NCBI GenBank assembly: GCA_036745245.1
Contig: DAIOGN010000001.1
Span: forward strand, 15,770 to 79,769
Reading direction: 5' to 3'
DNA: 64,000 nt
DNA from: DAIOGN01 sp036745245
GTDB taxonomy: Bacteria > Zixibacteria > MSB-5A5 > JAUVRN01
Below the pieces are notes generated by a model. The model saw only the letters and a list, made by a program, of their open reading frames with translations, made no database searches and was not told the DNA's origin. A program made the translations under genes and the position numbers. Of the stretch, positions 17,893 through 26,155 are shown in pieces. Numbering within the stretch: position 1 is the stretch's first letter; each line of letters opens with the position of its first letter.

Positions 17893-19050
17893 ATGGCTCA
17901 ACGCAGGTACTGGCAGAGCTTAATAGAGTCCGCCTGGAGTAGGCGATCGATCGTCTGGCTGGCGGGCGTGCGGCGGGCAGGCAAGACGGTACTTTCGCAG
18001 TCTCTCGACTCCGTCGAGTACTTCGACTGCGAGCTTCCCCGTGTACGCCGACAGCTTGAGGACCCGGAGGCATTTCTCTCCGCATTGGACGGCAAGCGCA
18101 TCGTCCTTGACGAAGTACACCGTCTCCGCAATCCCTCGCAGCTACTCAAGATCGCGGCTGACCACTTTCCGGGGGTGAGAGTCCTGGCAACAGGATCCTC
18201 AACTCTGGGTGCATCGCGCAGGTTCAGAGATGTGCTGACAGGCCGCAAACAGGACCTCTGGCTGACCCCCATGACGCTCGCGGACCTTGAAGACTTCGGC
18301 GAATTCGACCTGCAGCACCGGCTGCTGCATGGCGGTCTCCCCCCCTTCTTTCTCACGAAGGAGATTCCGGAGCGCGACTTTCAGGAATGGGTGGACGGAT
18401 ACTGGGCCAAGGACATTCAGGAACTGTTCCGTGTCGCTCGCCGCGCTTCCTTCCAGCGCTTCTTCGAACTGATGCTGGCCCGGAGTGGCTCCGTGTTTGA
18501 AGCGACCTCCTTCGCGAAGCCTTGCGAGGTCAGCCGGCCCACCATTTCGAATTACCTGGCCATTCTCGAAGCCACACTGGTGGCCCACGTGATTCGCCCT
18601 TTCAGCAGGCGGCGAACTACAGAGATCGTTGCGGCTCCCAAGGTGTACGGCTTCGACACCGGGTTCGTCTGCTACTACCGCGACTGGCGCAGCCTGCGCA
18701 GCGAGGACATGGGACTCCTCTGGGAGCATGTAGTGCTCAACGAACTTCATGCCGCAAGTCAGTCCCGGCGAATCCAGTATTGGCGGGACAAGCGCGGGCG
18801 CGAGGTAGACTTTGTCTGGACTCGAGGCGGCAAGGAGTCGGCTGCAATCGAATGCAAGTGGTCGGCAGACGCTTTCGACAGTCGCTCACTGGCGTCGTTC
18901 AGACAAATCCACCCACTGGGGCCCAACTTCGTGGTGGCCGCAGACGTCACCCGGGCGTACGAGCGGCGATTGGGTGGCCTTAAGGTTCACTTCGTGTCAC
19001 CGGCCGAACTGGTGGCGCGCCTCGTCACCTCGCCGACAGGTCCCGAATGA
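17893..19050 (+). CDS. AAA_14/DUF4143 family ATPase
   Basis: P-loop ATPase of the AAA_14-DUF4143 type, 385 residues. Walker A is AGVRRAGKTVL, Walker B VLDEVHRL, sensor-type residue in LATGSSTL. The DUF4143 half (from about 200) ends in a nuclease-like fold: YWRDKRGREVDFVW and AIECKWSA resemble the E-x-D ... E-x-K core of restriction-like nucleases, as is usual in this family. The function of the family is unknown; it is very common and horizontally mobile. It is transcribed alone, with its own AT-rich leader. Confidence 0.85.
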   Translation: MAQRRYWQSLIESAWSRRSIVWLAGVRRAGKTVLSQSLDSVEYFDCELPRVRRQLEDPEAFLSALDGKRIVLDEVHRLRNPSQLLKIAADHFPGVRVLATGSSTLGASRRFRDVLTGRKQDLWLTPMTLADLEDFGEFDLQHRLLHGGLPPFFLTKEIPERDFQEWVDGYWAKDIQELFRVARRASFQRFFELMLARSGSVFEATSFAKPCEVSRPTISNYLAILEATLVAHVIRPFSRRRTTEIVAAPKVYGFDTGFVCYYRDWRSLRSEDMGLLWEHVVLNELHAASQSRRIQYWRDKRGREVDFVWTRGGKESAAIECKWSADAFDSRSLASFRQIHPLGPNFVVAADVTRAYERRLGGLKVHFVSPAELVARLVTSPTGPE

Positions 19051-19101
19051 TCGGATGCATCAGGCTGCTCACACAAGACGACGTAGACACTTGAAGCGGA
19101 A

Positions 19102-19911
19102 CTACTCCTTCAGCGCCCCGGCCGTCAGGCCGGAGATAATCTGGCGCTGAAACGCCAGGAACACCGCCAGAATCGGCAACGTGGCAAGAGTCGAGGCCGC
19201 CAGCAGGTGCGGCCAGTCGATCTCCCGATAGCCCTGAAAGAACGCCAGCGCCACGGGCAGCGTACGCATTTCGGGGCGGGTTGTGAAGATGAACGGGAAC
19301 AGGAACAAGTTCCAGTTCACCAGAAATACCTGAATCGCCACTACGGCCATGGCGGGTTTGCACAAAGGCGCCACGATGCGGAACACGATGTACATTTCGC
19401 CTGCGCCATCCACGCGAGCGGCATCCTCGAGTTCGGTGGGCAGGGCGGCGATGTACTGCCGCATCAGTAACACGGCGATGGGGTGGACCAGGAAGGGCAC
19501 GATAAGCGCCGCGTACGAATCGATCCAGCCCAGCACTCGCATCTCAACGAACATCGGAATGATGAGCACGTGCACCGGCATCATCATCACTGCCAGCAGA
19601 GTAACCGACCAGAAGCGCGATATCCGGTTGCGGCGGCGGGCCAGGATGTACCCCGTCATGAGTGCAAACACCAGGTTGCCCAGGGTCACGGCGCAGGCCA
19701 CGAGGACAGAGTTGAGCACGGCGCGTGGGAATCCGGCCACGCTCCAGACCTCGGCGAAGTTGGCCCAGCGCGGTGAACTCAACAGCAGCTCGTCGGTCCC
19801 GGGCGTACCTCCGCCGGCACTGGACAGCGCCCCGGCCACCAGGTAGTACAGCGGGAACAGCATCGTCAGAAGCGCGACAACGAGCGCCAGGTAAATCGTC
19901 GCCCGACTCAT
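19102..19911 (-). CDS. carbohydrate-type ABC transporter permease (MalG/UgpE class)
   Basis: Inner membrane permease, 269 residues and six predicted helices, of the second-subunit class of CUT1 sugar importers. The EAA loop is ELEDAARVDGAGEMYIVFRI. The ATG at 19911 immediately abuts the upstream permease stop (coupled). With the next two genes it makes a binding protein and two permeases; no ATP-binding subunit is encoded nearby, so it presumably shares an ATPase encoded elsewhere. The substrate is unknown. Confidence 0.92.
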   Translation of the reverse strand: MSRATIYLALVVALLTMLFPLYYLVAGALSSAGGGTPGTDELLLSSPRWANFAEVWSVAGFPRAVLNSVLVACAVTLGNLVFALMTGYILARRRNRISRFWSVTLLAVMMMPVHVLIIPMFVEMRVLGWIDSYAALIVPFLVHPIAVLLMRQYIAALPTELEDAARVDGAGEMYIVFRIVAPLCKPAMAVVAIQVFLVNWNLFLFPFIFTTRPEMRTLPVALAFFQGYREIDWPHLLAASTLATLPILAVFLAFQRQIISGLTAGALKE

Positions 19912-20786
19912 ACCGCGATCTCCTTGCCGAAGCCCAGCCGTCGTGCCAGTACCAACGACACCGCGGCCACCAGCGCGAACAGCGCGAAGGCCGCAGCCGA
20001 CGCATACCCCATGTCGAACTTTACCAGACCTTCGTTGTACACGAAATACACCAGCGTGCGCGTGGAGCCCAGCGGCCCGCCGCGTGTCATGACGTACACT
20101 TCTATAAAGACCTGGAACGACTTGATGGTGTTCAGCACGAGCACCAGAAGTGTCATGGGCCGCAGGGCCGGCCAGATCACGAATCGCAGCGTTTGCCAAC
20201 GCGATGCGGCCAAGAGGCGCGCCGATTCGAAGTATTCCGCCGGCAGAGCCTGTAGAGCCGCCAGGTAGAGCAGCATGTAGTACCCCACCGCGGCCCACAC
20301 GTCCAGCAGCATGATGGCGGGAAGCGCCGTGCTGGTGGACAACAGAAACCCGTGCTCAGGCGGAGTGAACCCCAGCGCCACTGCCACAGACGACAGCACT
20401 CCGTCGCGCGTGTACAGCGCGGTCCACACCAGCGCCACCACCACCAGGGACGTGATGGATGGAAAGAAGAAGGCCGCGCGAAACAACCCGCGCCCGCGAA
20501 TGCGCGAGTTCAGAAGCAGGGCCAGGCCCAGGGCCAGGGCCGTGGTCACCGGAACGGTGACCCCCACAAACAACAGGGTGTTACGCGCCGCCTGCCAGAA
20601 GTCGCCGTCGCCCCAGAGCCGCACAAAGTTCTGCGGGCCCACAAACGACAGATCTCCTCCCAGCGGCGAATAGGAGGTGAAGGCCAGGTAGAGTGCAAAG
20701 CCCAGCGGGAATAGCCAGAACGCCACGAAGCTTATCGCCCACGGCGCAACCAGCCACACGGCGGGGCGGCGCCAGAGGGGCTTCAT
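19908..20786 (-). CDS. carbohydrate-type ABC transporter permease (MalF/UgpA class)
   Basis: First permease of the importer, 292 residues with six helices, beginning with a short cytoplasmic MKPLWRRPAVW. The EAA loop is at LPAEYFESARLLAASRWQTL, where the usual EAA reads ESA, followed by the conserved hydrophobic RFVIWPALRP. Its start overlaps the stop of the binding-protein gene by four bases, and its stop overlaps the second permease start, so all three are translationally coupled. Confidence 0.92.
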   Translation of the reverse strand: MKPLWRRPAVWLVAPWAISFVAFWLFPLGFALYLAFTSYSPLGGDLSFVGPQNFVRLWGDGDFWQAARNTLLFVGVTVPVTTALALGLALLLNSRIRGRGLFRAAFFFPSITSLVVVALVWTALYTRDGVLSSVAVALGFTPPEHGFLLSTSTALPAIMLLDVWAAVGYYMLLYLAALQALPAEYFESARLLAASRWQTLRFVIWPALRPMTLLVLVLNTIKSFQVFIEVYVMTRGGPLGSTRTLVYFVYNEGLVKFDMGYASAAAFALFALVAAVSLVLARRLGFGKEIAV

Positions 20787-21997
20787 GGACGCGATAGCAG
20801 TTGGTCGATGTCGGAGCAGGCGCGCTCAAGCGCGGAATCCGGCGACGTGCCGCCGTACATGGCCCGCTCCACCGCACCTTCGATCATCTCTTCGATCTCC
20901 ACCCAGCGCGGGTGCACAGGCGTCGCCCGGGAGCTCTCGAGTTGCCGATTGAACACGTTGAGATGCGGATCTTCGGTGAAGTACGGATTGGCGGCGGCCG
21001 CCGTGTGCGCCGGCACGAAGCCGATGGCGCGGCAGAGCTTCAAGTTGTTCTCGGGCTGAAGCAGGAAATCGATGAACAACTGAGCTTCCTGCGCGTGTAC
21101 CGACTTCTTGGGCACCACGAGATACTCGCCGCCTGCAAATGACACCGAGATGCCTGTGTCGGCGCGAGGCATGAGTGCCAGCCCATAGCGCGGCGACTTC
21201 GGGTCGCGGCGAAGCTGCTGAAGCAGCCAGTCGCCGGAGATGGTGAAGCCGATTTTGCCGCGTTGAAATGCCAGGTCCAGCTCGCGCTGCACGTCGAACA
21301 CGCCGACTTTGCAGAGCTCACGGTAAAACGTGAGCGCCTCCAGCCCGGCCCTGGAATTGAGTGCGCACTTGCCATCCACAAACAGTTCGCCGCCCGCCGA
21401 CCAGAAGAGTGGCAGGAATTTCTTGTACAGGCGGTGGCGTTCGAACGTGTTGGCAGCAAAGCCGTGCACATCGCCCTTGAGGTTGTTGATGGCGCGCGCC
21501 TGGCTCAACCACTCGCTCCAGGTGGCCGGCGGCTGAGTTGTGTCGACTTTGGCGCGGCGCATGAGGTCCTTGTTGTAGAACAACACGCGTGTGCCGAGCA
21601 GCCAGGGATAGCCGTAAATGCGCCCCTGGTAAGCCACAGGCTCCCACATGGCGAACTGATTGAGATGGCGCTCCGCCTCTGCGGTGAGGTCGAGCAGGAG
21701 TCCCTTGCTGGAGAACTCCGCCACCCAGTCGGAGCCCAATTCCAGTACATCGGGCGTGGTGCCGGTGGCGAACGCCACCACGATCTTCTGGTGCCCCTCG
21801 GCCCAGGTGAGATCCACCACTTCCACGTTAATGTTGGGATTGGCCCCCTCGAAGGTGGCGACCAGCTCCTCGATCAGCGGTTTGGCCCGTGAGTCGGTCC
21901 AGAACTGCCACCAGGTGATCGTGGTCTTCTCGTCGACGCGCCGGATGCAGCCGGCGCAGACGAGGACGAGCAGGCATCCCCCCAGAATGCGCATCAT
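20783..21997 (-). CDS. ABC transporter solute-binding lipoprotein (family 1)
   Basis: Periplasmic binding component, 404 residues from ATG 21997. The signal peptide ends in a lipobox (VCAGC), so it is lipid-anchored. TWWQFWTDS and the FEGANPNINVEVVDL segment are typical of family 1 (sugar) binding proteins, and YGYPWLLGTRVLFYNKDLM is their usual hinge signature. AGGTGAG lies seven bases upstream of GTG 22000/ATG 21997. It is the first gene of the importer operon and diverges from the membrane module at 22079. The bound solute is not predictable. Confidence 0.92.
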   Translation of the reverse strand: MMRILGGCLLVLVCAGCIRRVDEKTTITWWQFWTDSRAKPLIEELVATFEGANPNINVEVVDLTWAEGHQKIVVAFATGTTPDVLELGSDWVAEFSSKGLLLDLTAEAERHLNQFAMWEPVAYQGRIYGYPWLLGTRVLFYNKDLMRRAKVDTTQPPATWSEWLSQARAINNLKGDVHGFAANTFERHRLYKKFLPLFWSAGGELFVDGKCALNSRAGLEALTFYRELCKVGVFDVQRELDLAFQRGKIGFTISGDWLLQQLRRDPKSPRYGLALMPRADTGISVSFAGGEYLVVPKKSVHAQEAQLFIDFLLQPENNLKLCRAIGFVPAHTAAAANPYFTEDPHLNVFNRQLESSRATPVHPRWVEIEEMIEGAVERAMYGGTSPDSALERACSDIDQLLSRP

Positions 21998-22078
21998 CAC
22001 GCTCACCTTAGGCGCCCCTGGAGCCTGGCGCAATGGCATTTCGCTTGACGGCCCGCTCCCGGACGGTCAAGATGCGGC

Positions 22079-23203
22079 ATGATGCCTGCACGGCCGGGGC
22101 TCTTCGCGATCGTGCTGTGGGCCGCGGCATCAACTTCTGCGGCTGCCCCGCCTGCCTCTGTGCTGCAAGCGCCCCACGCAGCCGATCGCCCCTGGGACAA
22201 GGGCGGCGCCCTCGTAGTGACCTGGCAGAACACGATGCCCGTTGATTTCACGGTGCACGTGCGGCGCCTGGGTGGGGCCGAACCCGTGGCGCTGGGGCCG
22301 TTTCCGATATCCTCTGAGCAATTCATCGACAGCGGCCTGACATCGGGAATTGCCTACGTGTACGAACTCGCCGTACACGATCCGGATGGAAACCAGGTGT
22401 CCGTCGTTCGTACGTCGCCCGCGCAACCCAGGCCCAATCTGTTCGACCTCAGTCGCGCGGATGAAGCCATACTCATCGCACTGCTCTTCGCCGTATTTCT
22501 TTGGGGAACATTTCGCGGCAGCCCGCGTGAAATCAGGCCGATCGCCGGCGTGACGGCCATGGAGGAGGCGATGGGCCGCGCCGTGGAGATGGGCAAACCG
22601 GTGCTGTTCTCAATTGGCTGGGGCGCCCAACTCGACAAGCCGGCCACGCTCGCCGCGCTCAATCTGTTCGGCTACATCGCTCGCAAGGCAGCCTCTTACG
22701 GCGCCCGCCTTCTGTTTCCCGCCCACGACGCCGTGATCATGGCAGCGGCGCAGGAGTCGGCGAGCGCAGGAGCGCGGTTGGAGGGCCGACCGGAACTATA
22801 CCGGGAGGAAGACATCTACTACGTCACCGGCTCGCAGTTCGGCTACGCGGCTGCCTTGGACGGCATCCTCTGCCGCGAAAAACCCGCCGCCACCTTCTGG
22901 ATTGGCACGTTCGCGGCCGAGTCACTGATTCTCTCGGAAACCGGGAATCAGGTGGGCGCAGTGCAGATCGCGGGCACCGACAGCACCATTCAGCTCGCAT
23001 TCTTTCTGGTCACCTGCGACTACACTCTGATTGGTGAAGAGATGTTTGCTGCGTCGGCTTATCTCACACGCGACCCGAAGGCGCAGGGAGCGCTCTGGTC
23101 GCAGGATGTGCTGAAAGTGGTGGTCGCCACCGTGCTCGTGGTGGGGCTGGTGGCTGCGCTCCTGAACTGGCATGCAGTTGGCAACTTCCTGAGAGGCTTC
23201 TGA
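22079..23203 (+). CDS. membrane-anchored protein, DUF6754-like
   Basis: Uncharacterised protein of 374 residues. Seen: signal peptide to about residue 23 (TSAAAPPA), a fibronectin-III-like beta domain (about 35-120; VTWQNTMPVDFTVHVRRL, AYVYELAVHDPDGN), a transmembrane helix (about 128-146), an alpha/beta domain (about 150-340) with GKPVLFSIGWGAQLDKPATL, and a C-terminal helix (about 350-370). The middle part resembles DUF6754 from memory. First gene of four coupled membrane genes; the next start follows one base after its stop. No function is known. The alpha/beta domain and C-terminal anchor echo the third gene of the set. Confidence 0.75.
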   Translation: MMPARPGLFAIVLWAAASTSAAAPPASVLQAPHAADRPWDKGGALVVTWQNTMPVDFTVHVRRLGGAEPVALGPFPISSEQFIDSGLTSGIAYVYELAVHDPDGNQVSVVRTSPAQPRPNLFDLSRADEAILIALLFAVFLWGTFRGSPREIRPIAGVTAMEEAMGRAVEMGKPVLFSIGWGAQLDKPATLAALNLFGYIARKAASYGARLLFPAHDAVIMAAAQESASAGARLEGRPELYREEDIYYVTGSQFGYAAALDGILCREKPAATFWIGTFAAESLILSETGNQVGAVQIAGTDSTIQLAFFLVTCDYTLIGEEMFAASAYLTRDPKAQGALWSQDVLKVVVATVLVVGLVAALLNWHAVGNFLRGF

Positions 23204-23204
23204 C

Positions 23205-23825
23205 GTGCGATTGCGCCTGCCGCTCTTTCTGGTCACCGGGTTCGGCGTGGCGCTTTTGCTCCAGTACTTCATTCCGCTCCCTGCCGGACAGGCGTTCTAT
23301 TCGCGTGCGCTGGAGTGGATGCAGGTGATCTTCGCGGCGGGCCTGCTTCTGGGCGGCGCCAACTTTGCGCGATTGCACCTCAAGCGCGCCGCCACCCGTA
23401 AGGACGAGCGGCCCTACTCACTTCTGGCCCTGGCCGCTCTCGCCACCATGCTCGTGGCCGGAGCCGTCAGCATCGGCCGCGACTCCACATTCCTCTGGCT
23501 GTTCGACAACCTCCAGGCGCCCATGCAGCAAACCGTGTTTTCGCTTCTGGCCTTCTTCGTGGCCACGGCGGCGTATCGCGGCTTCCGCCTGCGTTCGGTG
23601 GAATCGGGCCTTCTCCTGTCGGTGGCGCTCATCGTGATGATCGGCCGCATCCCCGTGGGTGAATTGATCTCGCCTGTTCTTCCGCAGGCCGCCTCGTGGC
23701 TGGTGGACGTGCCTGCCGTGGCAGCCAAACGCGGCATTCTCATCGGCGTAGGGCTGGGATCGGTGGCTGTGTCCCTGCGAGTGATTCTGGGCGTGGAACG
23801 GGCGTGGCTCGGAGGTTCGCAATGA
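23205..23825 (+). CDS. six-helix membrane protein of the DUF6754-like module
   Basis: A 206-residue integral membrane protein with about six hydrophobic helices and very small loops. No catalytic motif is evident; a charged cytoplasmic patch (HLKRAATRKDERPYS) sits near residue 50-65. GTG 23205 begins one base after the preceding stop and its own TGA overlaps the next gene's ATG. I do not recognise a family; its role is probably as a membrane partner of the two anchored alpha/beta proteins that flank it. Confidence 0.72.
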   Translation: MRLRLPLFLVTGFGVALLLQYFIPLPAGQAFYSRALEWMQVIFAAGLLLGGANFARLHLKRAATRKDERPYSLLALAALATMLVAGAVSIGRDSTFLWLFDNLQAPMQQTVFSLLAFFVATAAYRGFRLRSVESGLLLSVALIVMIGRIPVGELISPVLPQAASWLVDVPAVAAKRGILIGVGLGSVAVSLRVILGVERAWLGGSQ

Positions 23826-24628
23826 AGCTCCCCGCTCTCGACCGGCGTGCGCTGTACGTGCTCTTGTTTCTCGCTGTGGCCCTGCCGCTCTTGTTCCCTA
23901 TCGGCCTGGTGGGGAGCGTCTCGAAATCCACTCGGCAATTCCACAGGCTCATCGAATCGCTTCAGCCAGGCGACGTGATCCTCATCTCGTTCGATTGCGA
24001 GGCGGCGAGCTGGGCCGAGATCGGCCCCGTGGCGCGCGCGGTGATTCTGCACGCGATGAAGCGCGACCTCAGAATCGTGGGCACATCGTTCCTCTCGGAG
24101 GGCACGGCGCTCGGCTACCGGCTCCTGTCGGAACTGGCCACCGAGCACGGAAAGAGCTACGGCGAAGACTGGGCCTACCTCGGCTTCCGCCCGCAGTACG
24201 TGGCGGCCATGCTGGGGCTGGGCGAGTCGATTATCCGGGAATATCCAAAGGACTACCTCGAACAACCCGCCGAGTCGCTCCCCATCTTCGCGGGCGTGCA
24301 GTCATATCGCCAGATCAAGCTGGTGATATCGATCGCCGACGACAGCATGCCGCAGTACTGGGTAGAGTACGCCGGCGGCCGCCATGGCGTGCCCATCGCG
24401 GCGGGTCTCTCCGCCGTGATGCTGACTACGTTCACGCCTTACCTCGATTCACACCAGCTTGTGGGACTGGTGAGCGGGCTCAAAGGCGCGGCTGAATACG
24501 AGCAATTGCTCGGTGTGACCGGCGCAGGCACGCGTGGCATGGACGCTCAGTCGAGCGCGCATCTGGCCATCATTGTACTGGTGGTGGTGGGCAACGCGAT
24601 CTACTTCCGCGGCCGGAGGAAATCATGA
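23822..24628 (+). CDS. membrane-anchored alpha/beta protein of the DUF6754-like module
   Basis: A 268-residue protein with an N-terminal membrane helix (about 12-30), a soluble alpha/beta domain (VILISFDCEAASWAEIGPVA, LRIVGTSFLSEGTA, AYLGFRPQYVAAMLG) and a C-terminal helix (about 245-262). The layout repeats that of the alpha/beta half of the first gene: strand-helix units, an (F/P)QYVAA or QFGYAAA segment, then GT/GL and a closing anchor. This suggests the two are distant paralogues, an inference only. Coupled by ATGA on both sides. Function unknown. Confidence 0.72.
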   Translation: MKLPALDRRALYVLLFLAVALPLLFPIGLVGSVSKSTRQFHRLIESLQPGDVILISFDCEAASWAEIGPVARAVILHAMKRDLRIVGTSFLSEGTALGYRLLSELATEHGKSYGEDWAYLGFRPQYVAAMLGLGESIIREYPKDYLEQPAESLPIFAGVQSYRQIKLVISIADDSMPQYWVEYAGGRHGVPIAAGLSAVMLTTFTPYLDSHQLVGLVSGLKGAAEYEQLLGVTGAGTRGMDAQSSAHLAIIVLVVVGNAIYFRGRRKS

Positions 24629-25221
24629 GCGAGCCGGCCATCTGGATCTCAGCCCTCTGCACGCTCGCGATCTATTCGTTCCTCTACAGGGACAACCCGG
24701 TCTATCGCGCCGCCGAGCAGATCCTGGTGGGGCTGTCTGTGGGCTACCTCGTGGTGATTACAGTTCGCTCCACACTCATCCCCCGGGTGTGGACTCCGGC
24801 CACCGATGGCAATCCGTGGGCCTTTGTGGCGGCGGCCCTCGTGCTGCTCATGTGGACACGCCTGCATCCGAAAGCGGGCTGGCTCTCGCGACTTCCACTG
24901 GCACTGGTGGTGGGTGCCGGCGCCGGCCTTTCGATTCCCGCGCTGCTCAAGGCCCGCGTTACCAGCCAGATGGCCGCGGTGCTCACGCCCACGCCCGACT
25001 TCAACACCTTCGTCGGTGCACTCGGCGTGATCACCACCCTTGCCTATTTCCACTTCACCCGCCCGCGCACAGGCGTGTTCGATGGGGTGGCACGAGTGGG
25101 CACCTGGTACCTCATGATCTTCTTCGGGGCCACCTTCGGGTTCACCATCATGTCGCGGATCTCGTTGCTCCTCGGACGATCCGAGTTCCTCCTGGGCACC
25201 TGGCTGGGGATCCTGCCGTGA
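24625..25221 (+). CDS. six-helix membrane protein closing the DUF6754-like module
   Basis: A 198-residue integral membrane protein with about six helices (ISALCTLAIYSFLY, ILVGLSVGYLVVIT and others). A polar DGNPWAF segment and a SRLPLALVVGAGAGL helix are notable, but no known motif. ATG overlaps the previous stop (ATGA), and its own stop overlaps by one base the ATG of the tiny zinc-ribbon gene. Unrecognised; context says it works with the three upstream genes. Confidence 0.72.
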   Translation: MSEPAIWISALCTLAIYSFLYRDNPVYRAAEQILVGLSVGYLVVITVRSTLIPRVWTPATDGNPWAFVAAALVLLMWTRLHPKAGWLSRLPLALVVGAGAGLSIPALLKARVTSQMAAVLTPTPDFNTFVGALGVITTLAYFHFTRPRTGVFDGVARVGTWYLMIFFGATFGFTIMSRISLLLGRSEFLLGTWLGILP

Positions 25222-25346
25222 TGTGCCCGCGTTGCCGCAAGGCAATGCGCGAGGAAAGACGTATACGGCATAAGCAGCGAAAGTGGATCTGCCCGCACTG
25301 CGGGCGTGTAAGATTTCAAAAGCCCCGAAAGACCCAAACCAATTGA
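25221..25346 (+). CDS. 41-residue zinc-ribbon protein
   Basis: A very small basic protein starting MCPRCRKAMREERR and ending with ICPHCGRVRFQKPRK. Two CPxC knuckles about 23 residues apart form a plausible zinc ribbon. Its ATG shares one base with the preceding TGA and its own TGA is overlapped by the TTG of the DUF72 gene, so it is embedded in the coupled chain and is very probably real. The role may be nucleic-acid or protein binding; nothing in the sequence decides this. Confidence 0.75.
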   Translation: MCPRCRKAMREERRIRHKQRKWICPHCGRVRFQKPRKTQTN

Positions 25347-26155
25347 GCCCAGAACCGCCCACCCACCCCGAAGGCAAACCCGCCCTCTACATAGGCACCT
25401 CGGGCTACAGTTTTCAGGACTGGGTGGGGACGTTCTACCCACCGGGGACGCAGCGCGGCAAGATGTTCGATTTCTACCTCAAGCACTTCCCGGCGGTGGA
25501 AATCAACGCCATGTACTACCGCATCCTGCCACCCTCGGTGATGGCTCAGATCGGCGGCCGGGCGCCCGAGGGATACCCCATCGTGGTGAAGGCGCACAAG
25601 AGCCTCACGCATGAGCGACACGAAGCCTGGGCCCAGCTGCCCGAGTGGAAGAAATCGATCGCACCCCTCCTGGAGCGTGGCCAGATGGCCGGGGCTCTCC
25701 TCCAGTTCCCCTACGCCTTCCGCCTGTCCGAAACCAGCCTCGAGCACCTACGCCAGGCCGCCCTGGAACTGGCTCCCCACCCCGTGTTCGTGGAGTTCCG
25801 CCACGCCTCCTGGATGCGCCCCGACGTGTTCGCCTTCCTCAGGGAGACCGGCCTCAATTTCGTCTCGGTGGACGAGCCGGCCCTGCCCCAGCTCCTGCCT
25901 GCTCAGCCCGTGCTCACCGGCCCGGTGCTTTATGTGCGCTTCCACGGCCGAAATGCGGCAAATTGGTGGGGCCAGGAGGGGGATCGGTACGACTATAATT
26001 ACAGCGCTGCTGAGTTGACAGAGTGGCGGGAAAAGATTAAAAAGCTGCAGGATCAGGCCCAGGCGACGTATCTATTCTTTAATAATTGTCACCAGGGGCA
26101 GGCTGCGTCCAACGCGCAGATGATGCAGGCCCTTATGGAGGGGGGAACTCTGTGA
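25343..26155 (+). CDS. DUF72 family protein (YecE-like)
   Basis: A 270-residue TIM-barrel-like protein of the DUF72 family, whose biochemical role is unknown. Signatures are LYIGTSGYSFQDWVGTFYP near the N terminus, FPAVEINAMYYR, a VKAHKSLTH strand, LLQFPYAF, VFVEFRHASWM and a late YVRFHGR. TTG 25343 overlaps the zinc-ribbon stop (TTGA) and conservation begins shortly after it; earlier in-frame starts overlap that gene extensively. Its stop overlaps the next gene as GTGA. Confidence 0.9.
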   Translation: MSPEPPTHPEGKPALYIGTSGYSFQDWVGTFYPPGTQRGKMFDFYLKHFPAVEINAMYYRILPPSVMAQIGGRAPEGYPIVVKAHKSLTHERHEAWAQLPEWKKSIAPLLERGQMAGALLQFPYAFRLSETSLEHLRQAALELAPHPVFVEFRHASWMRPDVFAFLRETGLNFVSVDEPALPQLLPAQPVLTGPVLYVRFHGRNAANWWGQEGDRYDYNYSAAELTEWREKIKKLQDQAQATYLFFNNCHQGQAASNAQMMQALMEGGTL

